Below the pieces are notes generated by a model. That model saw nothing but the letters and a program-made list of their open reading frames with translations. It was not told the origin of the DNA and searched no databases. From contig CAADRB010000051.1 in the NCBI GenBank assembly GCA_900708905.1, positions 186,058 through 250,057 on the forward strand: a DNA stretch of 64,000 nt, in the 5' to 3' direction. A program made the position numbers and the translations under genes. How positions within the stretch are numbered: the stretch's first letter is position 1; each line of letters starts with the position of its first letter. The stretch comes from Hymenolepis diminuta. Taxonomy: Eukaryota > Platyhelminthes > Cestoda > Cyclophyllidea > Hymenolepididae. This document shows positions 26,386 to 38,500 of this stretch, piece by piece.

Positions 26386-26900
26386 ATGTCAGTATCTGTG
26401 AAATTTCCCTTTCCGAAGAAGTCGCTGACGGAATTGCAGAAAAATCGCCAGAAAGAAGGCTTCTGCAGAGAATCTTCTACAAATAGTTCAAAAAGGCAGA
26501 ATCCCCACAATAAGAGAACGTTAAATCCGATAAGATCTCGTTGTACTTTGACTAATACACATGCACATGTTAATTCTATTAAATACGTTAATAATTTGAG
26601 CTGCAGGCCAAAAAATTCCCAGGTAATGGAGGAAACTTGGAAGCCCCAAGCTAGATGCTGTTCACTTTAAAATGTTCAGTTTTTTTCAGGTGGTGCTACG
26701 GATCTATTGGATGCAGGACTATTTTCCCGAGGGGACTCCCTCCAAGGTGTGTTAGGTTGCAAATCGAAATGTTAGTCTCGTAGGCCTAAATTGGATAGGT
26801 GAACTCGACCTTATTCAGTTCTCAGACGAAAACGAAAACTGCCAAGCGCCTAGTCCTGAACCTGTGAATGCGGAGAATTTTGTAAGAGGATCCAGCTAGT
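26386..26900 (+). mobile_element. LTR-retrotransposon gag-like relic
   Basis: The open stretch 26386-26670 contains KEGFCRESS followed by a basic stretch. This matches KEGVCRESS plus a basic stretch at the end of the zinc-knuckle segment on the minus strand at 53299-53380, so both come from the same retroelement family. The first half of the zinc knuckle is not recognisable here. Downstream to about 26900 there is possibly diverged protease-polymerase sequence, which I cannot confirm. It is a fragment with no terminal repeats that I can see. Confidence 0.5.
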
Positions 26901-26988
26901 GGCACTAGTGAAATCTCTTATTCTACTGTTCCTACTCAGTTGTCAAAGCCAAACGGTTACTGATGAAAAATTGTGTTTATGAAACAGA

Positions 26989-27879
26989 TTATGCAAAGAA
27001 CGATTGCTGTAAGACTAGCTTATTGACATCTTGACAAGTTATTGGGAGTAGACAATCGATAATCCAGGGTTGTAGTAAAGCCACTTCCTTGAATCTTTTC
27101 ATATCTACACCATCAGAGCTGAAGTCGAAGATATTCTCCAGGTACTGGATGGAGTCGCGAATGGGCTGATGCGGATCAATATCTGGATGAATTGCTGCTA
27201 TATTGACTGACATTGATCCTCTTAAAAGATTGGCGAATTCGTAATTCTTTCGAAGCATCCCATCTTGATCAATATCCATGATCTTGAATGCCATTTCAGC
27301 CCTTTCCACAAGACTTCCTCGTAAGTAGATAGATAACATCAGTATGAAGTTTATCGGTGGAATTCCCGATTTTTCTATGCTGAATTTGGCATTGAATAAG
27401 TGAGCCGCCATTCTTGTCAATCCTCTTAATACATGCGGGTCTGTGATTCCCAACGTGTCTTTCAGAAATTCATCCAATTCGCGTTTGGTCATATGACGAA
27501 CACGATGTTCAGTGATGGTATAATACATCTGTAAAAGTACTGTCACTTCCTTACTACTGAAATGATTCTTGGGAAGTCTTCTTAGTTGAGGAACCAGAGA
27601 AGCTATTACTCGTCGAACACTCATTGGGAATTTATGGTCGATCTTGGTCGACTTGGGGACATATGAGCTAACTTCTTTATCCACAGTTTGTATCAAATTT
27701 TTAACTCTCAAATTGCGACGAATGCGGAAGTACTCCTCGTTGGGGAGGGAGTAAACCGAAGGTGCCACATAACGAATACTCTTGTCCTTCGTGCAGACAG
27801 AAATCATTTCGCCTTTTCTCATTTGAGGATCATTTGCATCCTTCTGCCTAAGAGCGAATTTCCTCCCTCCGTCATTCAT
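26989..27879 (-). CDS. Calaxin-like EF-hand protein (EFCAB1/CLXN family), intact copy
   Basis: A 296-residue protein in a single exon; the ATG is at 27879-27877. Calaxin is a calcium sensor that ties outer dynein arms to cilia and flagella. From about residue 105 the order of motifs follows that family: FSSKEVTVLLQMYY, then ITDPHVLRGL, then ILMLSIYLRGSL (typical family form LSLFLRGSLEEKM), an EF-hand loop from Asp202 (D-x-D-x-D-G), and a C-terminal helix DCLLPIT resembling the AFGPCLP end. The EF-hand has Tyr instead of Glu at loop position 12, and the later loop (DFSSDG, from 252) lacks ligands, so calcium binding is doubtful. The first 100 residues are a basic extension not typical of calaxin. 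The lack of introns suits a retrocopy, but I cannot prove it. A damaged paralogue lies at 11440-12301. Confidence 0.65.
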   Translation of the reverse strand: MNDGGRKFALRQKDANDPQMRKGEMISVCTKDKSIRYVAPSVYSLPNEEYFRIRRNLRVKNLIQTVDKEVSSYVPKSTKIDHKFPMSVRRVIASLVPQLRRLPKNHFSSKEVTVLLQMYYTITEHRVRHMTKRELDEFLKDTLGITDPHVLRGLTRMAAHLFNAKFSIEKSGIPPINFILMLSIYLRGSLVERAEMAFKIMDIDQDGMLRKNYEFANLLRGSMSVNIAAIHPDIDPHQPIRDSIQYLENIFDFSSDGVDMKRFKEVALLQPWIIDCLLPITCQDVNKLVLQQSFFA

Positions 27880-28477
27880 AGTCGTGACGATGCGTTTAAT
27901 TACTTGATGTCACCTGTGCATCGATCTGAAACACGCGTGAATACGAAGATGTGAAACTTCATGTTACGAGAGATTTAAATAAATTATTGATAGAATTTCG
28001 ACAATGTTCCTCTTCGTCAATTGTCTAAATTGGCTCTTGCTTTACAACTAGTTCAATGATGTATTCATGATATATTCAGAGACCACTTCTAATATATTCT
28101 TATTCCTGTCTCAATCTGACCACGAGGACATGTTTCAAGACTGGGTTAAATAGGGGCTAGACAATCGTTATCTTCTTAATTGTTAATGAGTATTTGTTAT
28201 ACTAGTCAGGTAAAAATAGCCTAAACTGAAGGCTTCAAATAGGAGAAGAGGGACAGAGAAATGTAGTCATGACAAGTAGGTATTGTTTGTAGAAGCTTGT
28301 TCAGTTCACGGATCTAATTATATCTTAATAAAGATGCTCTCAAGCATCTTTGCGAGTGATTTGCGAGTGAAGTTTTGGAGATGAGATCCCAATACTTGTC
28401 ATCTCCCCCCCTCCCCCCCATCCTCCCCCACACTCATCGTGTCAGTTTTTTCCAATTGGAAAGCGGATTATTGAAAG
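27399..28477. repeat. Near-identical duplicated tract, copy 2 (with 11821-12902)
   Basis: Matches copy 1 over its full length. It covers codons 1 to about 160 of the intact calaxin-like gene and about 600 bases upstream, so the two copies probably share the same promoter sequence. Beyond 28477 the sequence is unrelated to that beyond 12902. To the left, homology with the pseudogene continues at much lower identity to about 26980. Confidence 0.92.
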
Positions 28478-29020
28478 TAAAATGTGTTTTTTCACACTAT
28501 AATTACTTTAATTAAATAGATTTTAATCTCAGCACCTTCTCCCAAAGTGAGAGGATAGCGCAGCATAGTAAGCCCAGTATTTGTCAAAGCGACTCAACAG
28601 TGCATTCTTTATCCGAAAAAAACCTGACTTAACGTTTATAGCTTATTTCTGAATTTGAAGTACATGGCCAAATCAGCAAGCATTTACATTTGCAGACTTT
28701 GGGGTATTAATGCTCCTTTTATGTAAACAATTTTTAAAATGTCATATTATTAAAAAAAAGCGATTACCTTCAACAGAGTACGTTAGGTATCTGAGCGCAC
28801 TTATATTTTCGTAATTTAATCTAACTCGATAATAATTTTTGTATTTCTTATATCAGAAGTTCTCACGACAGGTACTACTATAACTACTGAAATGTACAGA
28901 CACTCTTTATTGGTGTCTTCACGTCTTTCGTTTGCCTAAAGTTAGAAAGGAGATGCTGAATGAAAACAATGGAGATGAATTTACCAATGCTCTGCTGACT
29001 CACTCACTCACCCACTCGGA
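28478..29020. other. Intergenic, no gene seen
   Basis: AT-rich sequence with nothing recognisable between the duplicated tract and the second mariner fragment. Confidence 0.5.
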
Positions 29021-29465
29021 ATACCTAAGTTGGTGAGAAGAGTGCATGAAATGGTGGACGATAATCCTGGAAAGTTAATGCGCGACATCTTGCCTAACAT
29101 CTCCAGGTGTCTGAAGAAATAATGAAGAATGTTCCCCATCAACACCTCGTATACAAATCATACATTCTTAAACGAGTTCAGTTGATGTCGACAAAATCGA
29201 CAAAGGAGAATCGTTTAACGCGTGCAAATGGACTCTTAAACAAATTGAAGCACCCAGAAGAACAGGAGTGTCCTTGGTTTTTCTCCCACTAAAACACTCT
29301 CACCATTAAACCAAATCCTCCTCTCTCATGAAAGCAATAGTTCAAGCAATATCCTGAACAATGGAGGACATCAATAAAGACTACCTCATCAAAACTTATA
29401 GTCAGTCGCTTTCGGACTCGAATTGAGTTGATAATAGAAGCTAGAGTAAGGTATATAGATTAACA
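29020..29465 (+). mobile_element. Second mariner/Tc1-type transposase relic, internally deleted
   Basis: Plus-strand fragments of a transposase of a different lineage from the one at 710-1859. In order: VRRVHEMVDDNPGKLMRDI (about 29031-29087), then KSYILKRVQLMS, TKENRLTRA and LLNKLKHPEEQ (29107-29292, ending PWFFS), where an intact protein would continue with DEK at the first catalytic Asp. It then jumps, near 29365, to the C-terminal end: INKDYLIKTY and, in another frame, RFRTRIELIIEA (about 29403-29440). The catalytic core between them is missing, so about 200 codons have been deleted. No terminal repeats were identified. Confidence 0.7.
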
Positions 29466-32400
29466 AGAAATGGTGAGTTTCAGCCATTGACGGTTTCATC
29501 TTCTGTTTTTCTAAAAGTGCGTTCGGTGTCCTCAGATGCCTTGCTCATCCCGTATTATATTTGTTTCTTTTGGATTTTTCTCATATATAGTTAAAAATCA
29601 TTTAAGGTATTTCCATTCAGTCACACTTATGTATTTATTTTGATATCCACCACTATTTAATGGAATTTGCTGATTTAATTATCCAACTTCCAATGCAACC
29701 CCTTTCCCTATATTCCTTACAAGTACTCTTTTTCACACTCTCGAGCTTTGGTGTTTTTTAAGATTAAGAGTTGCACTTTTGCTTTGCTCTAGTTAACAAA
29801 AATGTTATCGGGAATGTCTGAATATTAAAATCTAGAGCAAGTGGCTGGAACGTATGATTGAATATTTGTTTCTACTTATTTAATTTAAGTAAACCTTGTC
29901 TCACAAAATATTGACCAGTGCGCTCTAAGCGTTCTGATCAAATTTTGACTTTACTCTCTACAAGGTTACAATTACCTAATAATAAATCCAGTCCAGTTAA
30001 TTTGAAGCACTTAAAGCAAACATGTTAGGAAAGAGAAAACAGAATAAATATCAAATTAATTAATGAGACCAGAACTCCAAAAGCATAAACAGATCATAAT
30101 TAATTAGTTTTAGGAACCTACCACAAATTTTAGAGCAAATATAGAAATAATTAAATAAATTGATTGGAATGAATAATCATACCATCTTAATCTCCTGCGC
30201 AACAGTAAGTGGTAAAATATTTTCTGATGTACATATCTGTATATATCTTTTGTGTGAAAGAAGTTATTGATAAAATGAACGGATGCACTCTCTTGTATTC
30301 AAGAAGAAATACCAAATCTATGTGCATGTAGAAATAACTATTAAAGAATGATTGTTCTTTAAAAATCGGGGGAAATTTATTAAATATTGATATCTATTCC
30401 TATTGCATTATTTAACATTGATCCAGAACTTTCATCTTAATTAAAATGAGAATGTATAAAATAAATCAATATTTTTATTGAAACATCTCACTTTTCCTCC
30501 AGTTCGCCGGTCAGTTAGTTCATCCGAACAAAGACTCGTATCAATACTTCTATTTGGTCATGGGATACTTAGCTTTTGTAATGTAAAACTTACTGAGAGG
30601 AGGAACAAGGCGACTAGGAGGACTTCAGCCTTTTATCCAAAACTCCACTTGCTCTAATGGTCTCTTTGTCTCCATTTCCCGAAATTATTGAGGGTATTCG
30701 ACTGGAGCTTAGTTTTTAAAACAAAATTGCGAGAATTATAGTAGGCGTTGGTTTTAAGGAGCGATAATTCGCATCCATTAATATTTCCTTAATCTCATTT
30801 GACTGGACGAAAACGCTCACACTCGATTTGATCAAGTGTGATCAAATGATGTAATCAAGTGATGCTTGGGTCACTTCCATGCTTGGACCAGTTACATAAG
30901 TATTTATTTGCATAAGCTAGCGTGACTTTAATTTTTAATGATTAATATAGCAGGATACCATATGTTTACATAACTCTAACGGAACAAGGTGAACTCTGAA
31001 AATGATAATTCTCTAATTAGCGGACCCCCAAACACGGGCAATGAGCCCATCATACGTTTTTGATTAGCTGTTATTTTAGAACTTTGAAAACCCCGATTAG
31101 TGTGCCATAGTAGCAGACATTAAATTTACCTTCTCATGAGATATGAGGCTAGCTCACCCATTTGCCGCACCTCCCCACTCCCCCGTTCTCCCATCTGGCT
31201 AATCTCTCTCTCCCTCTCTCTTAAAAATAGATCGCACAGGTAATTTTATAACCCAGGAAGTTGTAGTAGGGTGTCATGAAATATTAAAGTGGCGCTATGC
31301 TATGCTATCCAGGGACAATTTTATTCGGGGAGGGGCTTGCCAGCCAGCCACCTTAACAGCTTTCTCACTTGCGCGTCCTTCCATAATTAATAGCCCCTTA
31401 ATAGACCTCACCCAGGCAGCATGTAATTCACGAATGCTTTATCGCTTCCTTGGGATTTACCTCTCTCCCCCTTCTCCTCCTAATACAAGCTGAAAATATC
31501 ACCACCCCTTCTGTATTTATATATTTGCGTGTCCTGAGAATGCATTCATACAAAATATTAATCGTTTCAGAATGTTCCTATCGATGAACGAAGAGATTGG
31601 AGTGATATTTATTGGTTAAGTTTAACGAATGCGTTAAGAAAGGTGAATTTCTATACAATGTCTGGTATTCAAATGGGAAAGAGAGGAATTCATAACTTAT
31701 GAATCTTTGGAGTGCTAAAGCGAATTGGGCGGCTTTAACATAATCTCTAGCAGAATATAAATTGAAGCTGGAATTTGAAACCACCTTTGGAACTTGAAAT
31801 GGCATACAACGACTTGTGAGCTCTTTCGGGAAGTATGTATTCTAGCACTCATTTCTGGCTGGAGAAAAACTTTTTGACAGTCCCCTGATGGGAAACTCGT
31901 ATTCTACCACACCTCTTAATTATTATTAATTGGTATGTTGGGTCATTTCAGTACAGTATAAAATATGTAGCATACACACGATGACTCACAGTCCAGCTCA
32001 TTCTAAAATCACATAATGACTCACAAAGAACACAAACCCAGATAATTCCTCTCAGCGCATATTAATTCACGTATATCTCACATGCCTGGTTGCTCTCGCT
32101 CAGCACTGACGTTTCTCTCACAAATTCCAATACTTCCACCTATTCCTTTCTTCCTTGCCATCCTATTCCAACAGGCTTTTCCGATACAAGTTTTTCTAAT
32201 TCAATTCTTGGTCTCCTCATATAAGAAAGGTTTTTAGGAAAATCATTCGTTTTGTAAGAAGATTCCTAACTCTAACTCAGTCCAATTCTTAAAGTGGTTT
32301 TACAAACAGAATTTAATGCTAGTAGACTTGTTTGAAATACAACTGAAATATTATTTTTCGCCTGTATTTTAAGCCCGAAAGTCTCCCAAAAAAGCAGGTA

Positions 32401-35400
32401 CAATTAGCTTGCATGATTTATAACTAAAGCGATGACCCTATACATTATTAACCTACTTATTTTGAAAACGAGGAAAATGCCGCAAATTAACTTATATTTT
32501 TCTTTTAAGAATTAAAAACTAGTTAGTAGAAGTAGTCAATTCAGAGGCTAATTAAATATCCCCACTTCTTTTGGATGTTATTTATCATACCAAATCTCCC
32601 TTTAGAATTCAGCTGCTGCTGTATATCTAATCATGCGTGAATGGGGCTGATGATCATGCATATACACGCATAGGGGGCTGGGGGGAGGGGGGTAATGAAG
32701 GGGGAGTGCATTGCGAGGCATAAATATTTAAAACTCAAATAAGATAGAGCTGTCTAACCCCCTCTCCTTCCTATAACCGTTCCTTTATAGCCTGATTAAA
32801 ACTTCCCTGCATGCATCCAATCAGCTGAGGCGAGACGAAAACGTGCGTTTATACGGAAACCAATCAGCGATCAGGCAGCTAGCGTGCGCTTAAAGTTAAT
32901 TAGCGGCGCGGCTGCGTTAATTTACTCAAGCGCGCTTTGAGCTTATACAGTAGTAGTTATTGCAGATTTAAGAAGTTAAGATAGATAATATGCACAGAGA
33001 TGGGGAACAATTTTTTTTCACTTAGCTTATCATCTCGTTAAAGAAGGTACACAAAAAGTCCTGGCGCTTGGGAAATAGACTGCTCCAGACAAATGCAAAT
33101 GAGGCAAAGAAAATTACGAAATGTAAACAATTTCCCAAAATAGTAAACTGAAATGTTGGCGTGTATATTGATATACACTTTCAATATTTTTGAGATCTTG
33201 AAGATAAAAGGACAACAACAACTCATATTCGTGGATTTGAGGTGGATTGATGTCTTTCTACGGTTAATGATAAATGATCAGACTTTAGGGAAAGATATGT
33301 ATGAAAAATATAATTGAATGAACCCATGTTGAACCTCAAATTGACAATTAACCACTATGATGATGCTACAGTAACTTAGTCTAATGAGAAATGAAACGAG
33401 AAATAGGATTGACAAGATGTAGGTTTGGATGTTAGGGACTTAAAAGTCTTATTTTTTAATGCTAAATGCATTGCTTACCGTGTAACGATCATACATTAAT
33501 TTTTGGTTCGATCTCCTGATTCCAAGTCGAGCTTTTTCTTCGATAGTTAGAGTCCATTGATCGTCCAAAAGGATTGGGTGGTTGGTCATGCAATTTCGAT
33601 TCATTATTATTTACTTTCCAGCCAGGAGTAGGTAGATGAGACTACAAGTGGTGGTTTTAATATGAAGCCCAAGCATCTTCACTCAATAGCCGTGAAAATA
33701 AGCCTGTTATTATTATCCAAAAACTTTTACAAATTTTGATCACAACGTAGCGCTTGAATACGCGAATAGGCTAAATTGTCCAGTAAGGGATGAAACGGTG
33801 GAGGTTGAATAGAAGGCTATAATGAAATTCGAATATCAAGAGCAATACATTATTCACCTTCTGGAGGGATTGAGTTATCCACTTTCTAATAAGAGGTATA
33901 ATTCAGTTTATAATGTTAAACGTTTCAAAACTCAATTTTCAGGATTTGATTCCTGGTAGGCGATATTCATAACTAGTTTAATTAATACAACGATTTGCCG
34001 CAGATTTTATAGTTTAATGAATTTACATAAATCAAGTCAGAATAACAATCATTACTAAATTTATTTTGGTCTAAGTCTTAAACGTCAAAATTCCTTTTCT
34101 TAACTTGAATACTTTAACCAAATTGCACTTTTGTTGACCATATGGATGAAAACCAATGGGATCTGACCAATATTGAATGATCAACAGTGAATCCACACTA
34201 TCATGAATGCATTTGCGTTTATCAACGGGGCATCTAGATGCCCAAAAAATAATTCCGGAATAATTCAATATTCAAGCAGTTTGACTTCAGAGTTCTGACA
34301 GACTTTTCAAAGGACTGGTATGCTTCCCAATCTGAGTTCGAGAAAGCCTTCATTTAGAGAATACTACAGTATTGATGGATCGCACTATTTAAAAAATATG
34401 AATTGAAAAATTTTTTTATAAATCATATTATATTTTATTTTGTTCTCCTCTTTCTCTGTTTGCTTTCATCTGATGTCCCAAAGGAAGTGAGAATATTGCG
34501 TTATTGGTAATGTTGACCCACAAAAATTACTAAAATATTCATGTAGAATTTTATTCCTCAAATCTTGTAACCGAAGACCTCCCAAGTCGGTAATCCCCTG
34601 AGGGGAGAGGGGATGCCGCACGCATAATTAATATACATTCTCTCTGTGGGTTTCTTTTGTGCTGTCTTGAATCTAGTAGCTGAGTGCGTTTTGTCAGATT
34701 CAAGGAGTTTATTCAATCTTTAACTCTAGTCGCTCTAGTTGCCATTTTATAAAACTACAACTGCTCAAACCGCGGACAAAAAAGAAAAATAGAAGGGAGA
34801 AGATCTGTAGCTCAAACGACGGATTTGATATTAGAAGCCAGTAGTGAAATGAGCAGACCGTTTCGTCTTCCCCTAGTCCATCTCCCCATTATCCTAGTTT
34901 TCTTACTATCTCCCTTATTTCTTACTTGGAAATTGTAATTTTTCCTTTGCCACGATAAGTACAAATTCACATTATGGGTTTATAGTATGCTTTCGTATCT
35001 AACCTATTCCCTAGTGTTAGAAACCATTCATTTGGTTTTCAGTCCTCTATCACCACCTGACGCACTTTCAACTCAATCAAACCACTAAAAATCACTTCAA
35101 AATTCTAGATTTTCGGAAAAGGTTGTATGATGGAATTGCTTTTCCTTCAAAGGCTCTAATGCTTTATACCTAAAATAGGTTATGGTGAAAACTTTTATTC
35201 ATTTATGACAATTTCACCTAATTATAAAACTAGTATACTTTATACCATTCGGAAGAGTGGATTCGCAGCTAGACAATGATTTAGAAACATCTTGATGCAA
35301 GAAAGCGATTTCAATTATCTCTGGCTTTTATTCTTATAAAAGAGTTGTCAGATAATAAATTTCTCTATTAAAAATCGATTGTCAGTACAATTGAATATCC

Positions 35401-35554
35401 ATGGAATATATTCACCTTCAATTCAATTTGGTACTATCTTCGGGGTAAATCAAGCAAGAATTTACATAAAACGTTATAATGAATAAGTATGTCAGTTGGA
35501 AGGAATTTATTCCCCAAGTAATTATTGCCATATCCATGGGATGATGGATGAATC
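29466..35554. other. Intergenic, 6.1 kb without a recognised gene
   Basis: No coding region is supported. Notable non-coding content is a CT-rich simple repeat near 31205-31221 and a G-run cluster followed by a CpG-rich block at 32673-32945. The rest is plain AT-rich sequence. Confidence 0.5.
32673..32945 (+). other. G-run cluster and CpG-rich block
   Basis: Bases 32673-32705 hold four long G-runs (5, 6, 6 and 5) separated by loops of 2, 1 and 7 bases, which fits a G-quadruplex. About 110 bases further, 32830-32945 is unusually rich in CpG and contains GGCGCGGC and GCGCGC next to TTAATTA-like homeodomain-type sites. It stands out from the AT-rich surroundings and lies 2.6 kb beyond the 3' end of the homeobox gene. 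It may be a promoter or enhancer; no transcript is evident. Confidence 0.4.
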
Positions 35555-38500
35555 TCATCGGCCCGTGAAATGGTCGAAGGATTTGTTTACAGTCGAAGAT
35601 GCGATACTCCTTTGCGGCATTTGAATTTGAAGTGCTAGCGGAGGAGGAGGAATACACTTCAATAAATCTAAGTCAAGCGGACGACTGGAAGCGTTTGGAT
35701 TTGAGAATAGCGACATAAATTCGTGAGAGGGTTGCTCAACTCCCTCCAAAGATGCTCGCATCATGAGTGCTGAAAGGGGCTCCAGTAAAGCCTGACGCTG
35801 AGCGCTGTGCTCATCTACTAGCCTTGATGACTGATTTTGATGTTGAAAAAATCGATTGACATTGTTAGTAGCTTCTGTGAGTAGTTCCATACCAACGCTT
35901 GCTTGTCTTTTCCACTTGGTTCTAAACGAAGAATACAGATTAAATTAGTTAGTGTTTCTAACCCCCAAATGTTGCATCATTCAGTCCTACCGTCTATTTT
36001 GATACCAGGTTTTCACTTGCATATCGGAAAGATGCAACTTCTCAGCCAGTTGCATGCGATCTTGAACAGAGAGGTACTTTTGTCTTTCGAAAGTTCTCTC
36101 CAATTCATTAAGCTGATGATCGGAAAAAGCTGTTCGAGCTTTTCGGGTTTTCTTGCATTTTCCAACACCACCGTCATCATTGAGACTACTTCCTTCACTT
36201 GTAGTTGTCATGCCGCCACCTTTCATTCCACTGTTTTGAGAGTTCAAAGTTGAGGATTGCCGAATGTTGTAAAGATCTTCAGATCCAAAAAGACACTGAT
36301 ATGCATCTCCCGAGGTCAGTGTGCCTGAAAATCAAAGTAAGATTAGTTATATTTGATTAAACGAATCATATTATAAGCATGAATTTGACAGGAGGGTATA
36401 TAGCTTTCAGTATATATTCTTTTATGAGGAGTACGGAATGTGAAATTTGAAGATTTCTACGTGGCTCGAGTTACGATAGTTATTCGATCATCTTTAGGAC
36501 ATTCATGGCTTGATAAATTTAAGAGTTCTGTTCGGATGTAGAGACGAGTACAAAAAAGTTATTCTTGATGTCCGCATTCAAGATCAGTGGTAAATGTGCT
36601 ATTTATCGAGACTTTTGTAAAGTCATTCCAATAATACTAAGTTTGTCTTATTACAACAAGATTAAGGCTCTCCTAAACACTGCAGGAAGACTAATCTTAT
36701 GATTGCGCTCACACAGAGCCATGCCTTGTGGAGAGTCAGCTGGAAGTATTCCTTTGAGAAATTCCGCGGTCAGTCTTCAACGGATAATCAGCGGTGACGA
36801 GAATCATAAAGAAAAATTATAGAAAGTCATGACTAATCAGGATGACAAGGAAGTATTCGGTTTATATTGCTAAAATATGGCGAATATTCGCAGATAATTC
36901 AATGTATTATTGACAGGATTACTGTTCTACAGGTATGACAATTAAAATGGACTTCGGATGCTCCATTTCCAATCTCTTCAAGTCTTTTAAGAAAAAGACC
37001 AATTGAAACACTACATAACAGAATGCAATCCACAATGTTAACCTTGAACTTCACTGCGAGCCTCTTCAAAAGATTTTTTGAGAAATTAGCAAACTTAACA
37101 GCAGCACATTTTTTTCAAAGCCGAGTAGTGAAGACGTACGGATCGAATCTCCGCTCCCTTTCAAAATGGTATCCTTTATATCTAAGCATCGGTCTGCCAA
37201 AAAGCATAGTATGCACTAGATTTATTAATAAAAGGCACACTGATAAATGGGAAGTTTTTAGTGAGTCTAAAGGGAGCTCTCCAAGAAAAGCTGAAAATTC
37301 GGGATTTTTAAAAATTATTTACTAACTTCACATCGGAGGCCCCCAGGATTTATCTCAAAATCAACCCTACTCTCTCCACTTCTGATTTAAATTTAGTATT
37401 CACAATAGGCAAATTTGAAAATATTAGTGTGTGATTTAAATTTTCTTAACGAAGAGCAGCGAATCACCCTTTGGGGGCTAAATTCTTGAAAGGTCATGCA
37501 AGATTTTCTGCCTACCTGATGATGAGTGGTCACATCTTGAGAAATTGCACTTAATCACTTAATGCCGTGCGAATTTCGTCTCCTTCTTCTCGACACCCAA
37601 AGTAATCATTATCAGAATTCACTTCTTGTGTGAAAAAATGCCTTCACACATGCTAGCTGGTCCGTTTTAGCCTCCTCTCTCTGTCTGTCTGCGCTAGATC
37701 ACAAATGTCAACGTGTTGGTGCAAGGAGGATGTGAGACAAGGCAGCATAACCATCTCCCCTTTAAAGCAGTCTTCCCTATTCATATTTCCATAATTTAAT
37801 TCCCCCTTTGCTCTTTGATCTACTTAATCGGATTAATATTTAATTGGACCGGAGTTAAAGTCATCAGAAGACCTTCTCTGGGTCCTATTAGCGAAAATGA
37901 CCGAAAATGGCTTGAAATTTGGCAGGATATAGTAGTGCTGATTGCAATGGAATATTCTATGTAAACGATGAAGATCTCATTATTTATTTGAAGATGGAAT
38001 GAGAGATTCGAAACTTTCAAAAATATATATTTTTGTGGAGGAAGGAGAGTGAAAATTCGACCTTCTAAAGTAAATTTTTATGTATATCCGGGGTGAACGG
38101 AATGTCTAACCGTGCTGGCCAAGCCTGACTCAATATAGGATGGATGAATTTGAGCTTTTCACTAAGGAAGTTTCATGTTGTCATCCCTCTACTCTACAAA
38201 GTTTTAAAGTAAGTCGGAGCCTTAACTGCAACGTGATCTATGTGGAAATAATGATTTCAAGATTGAAATACTTCTCCAATTTGACTTCACCGGTGCTCAG
38301 TTAATGCTGTATTGAAGGCTGCGTACTCCTGTCCACATTATATCTGTTTATATGCACTGAATGATAATTTAAGTACACCAGCTCCTTCGAATTCAAAATA
38401 GTAAATATTCCTACCGGCCTTTCCAACCAGTACAATGTGGGCAGTAAATCAAAAGAAATTAGTATCCAACATTTTTTGCTCAAATATACTGAGAAAAGCT

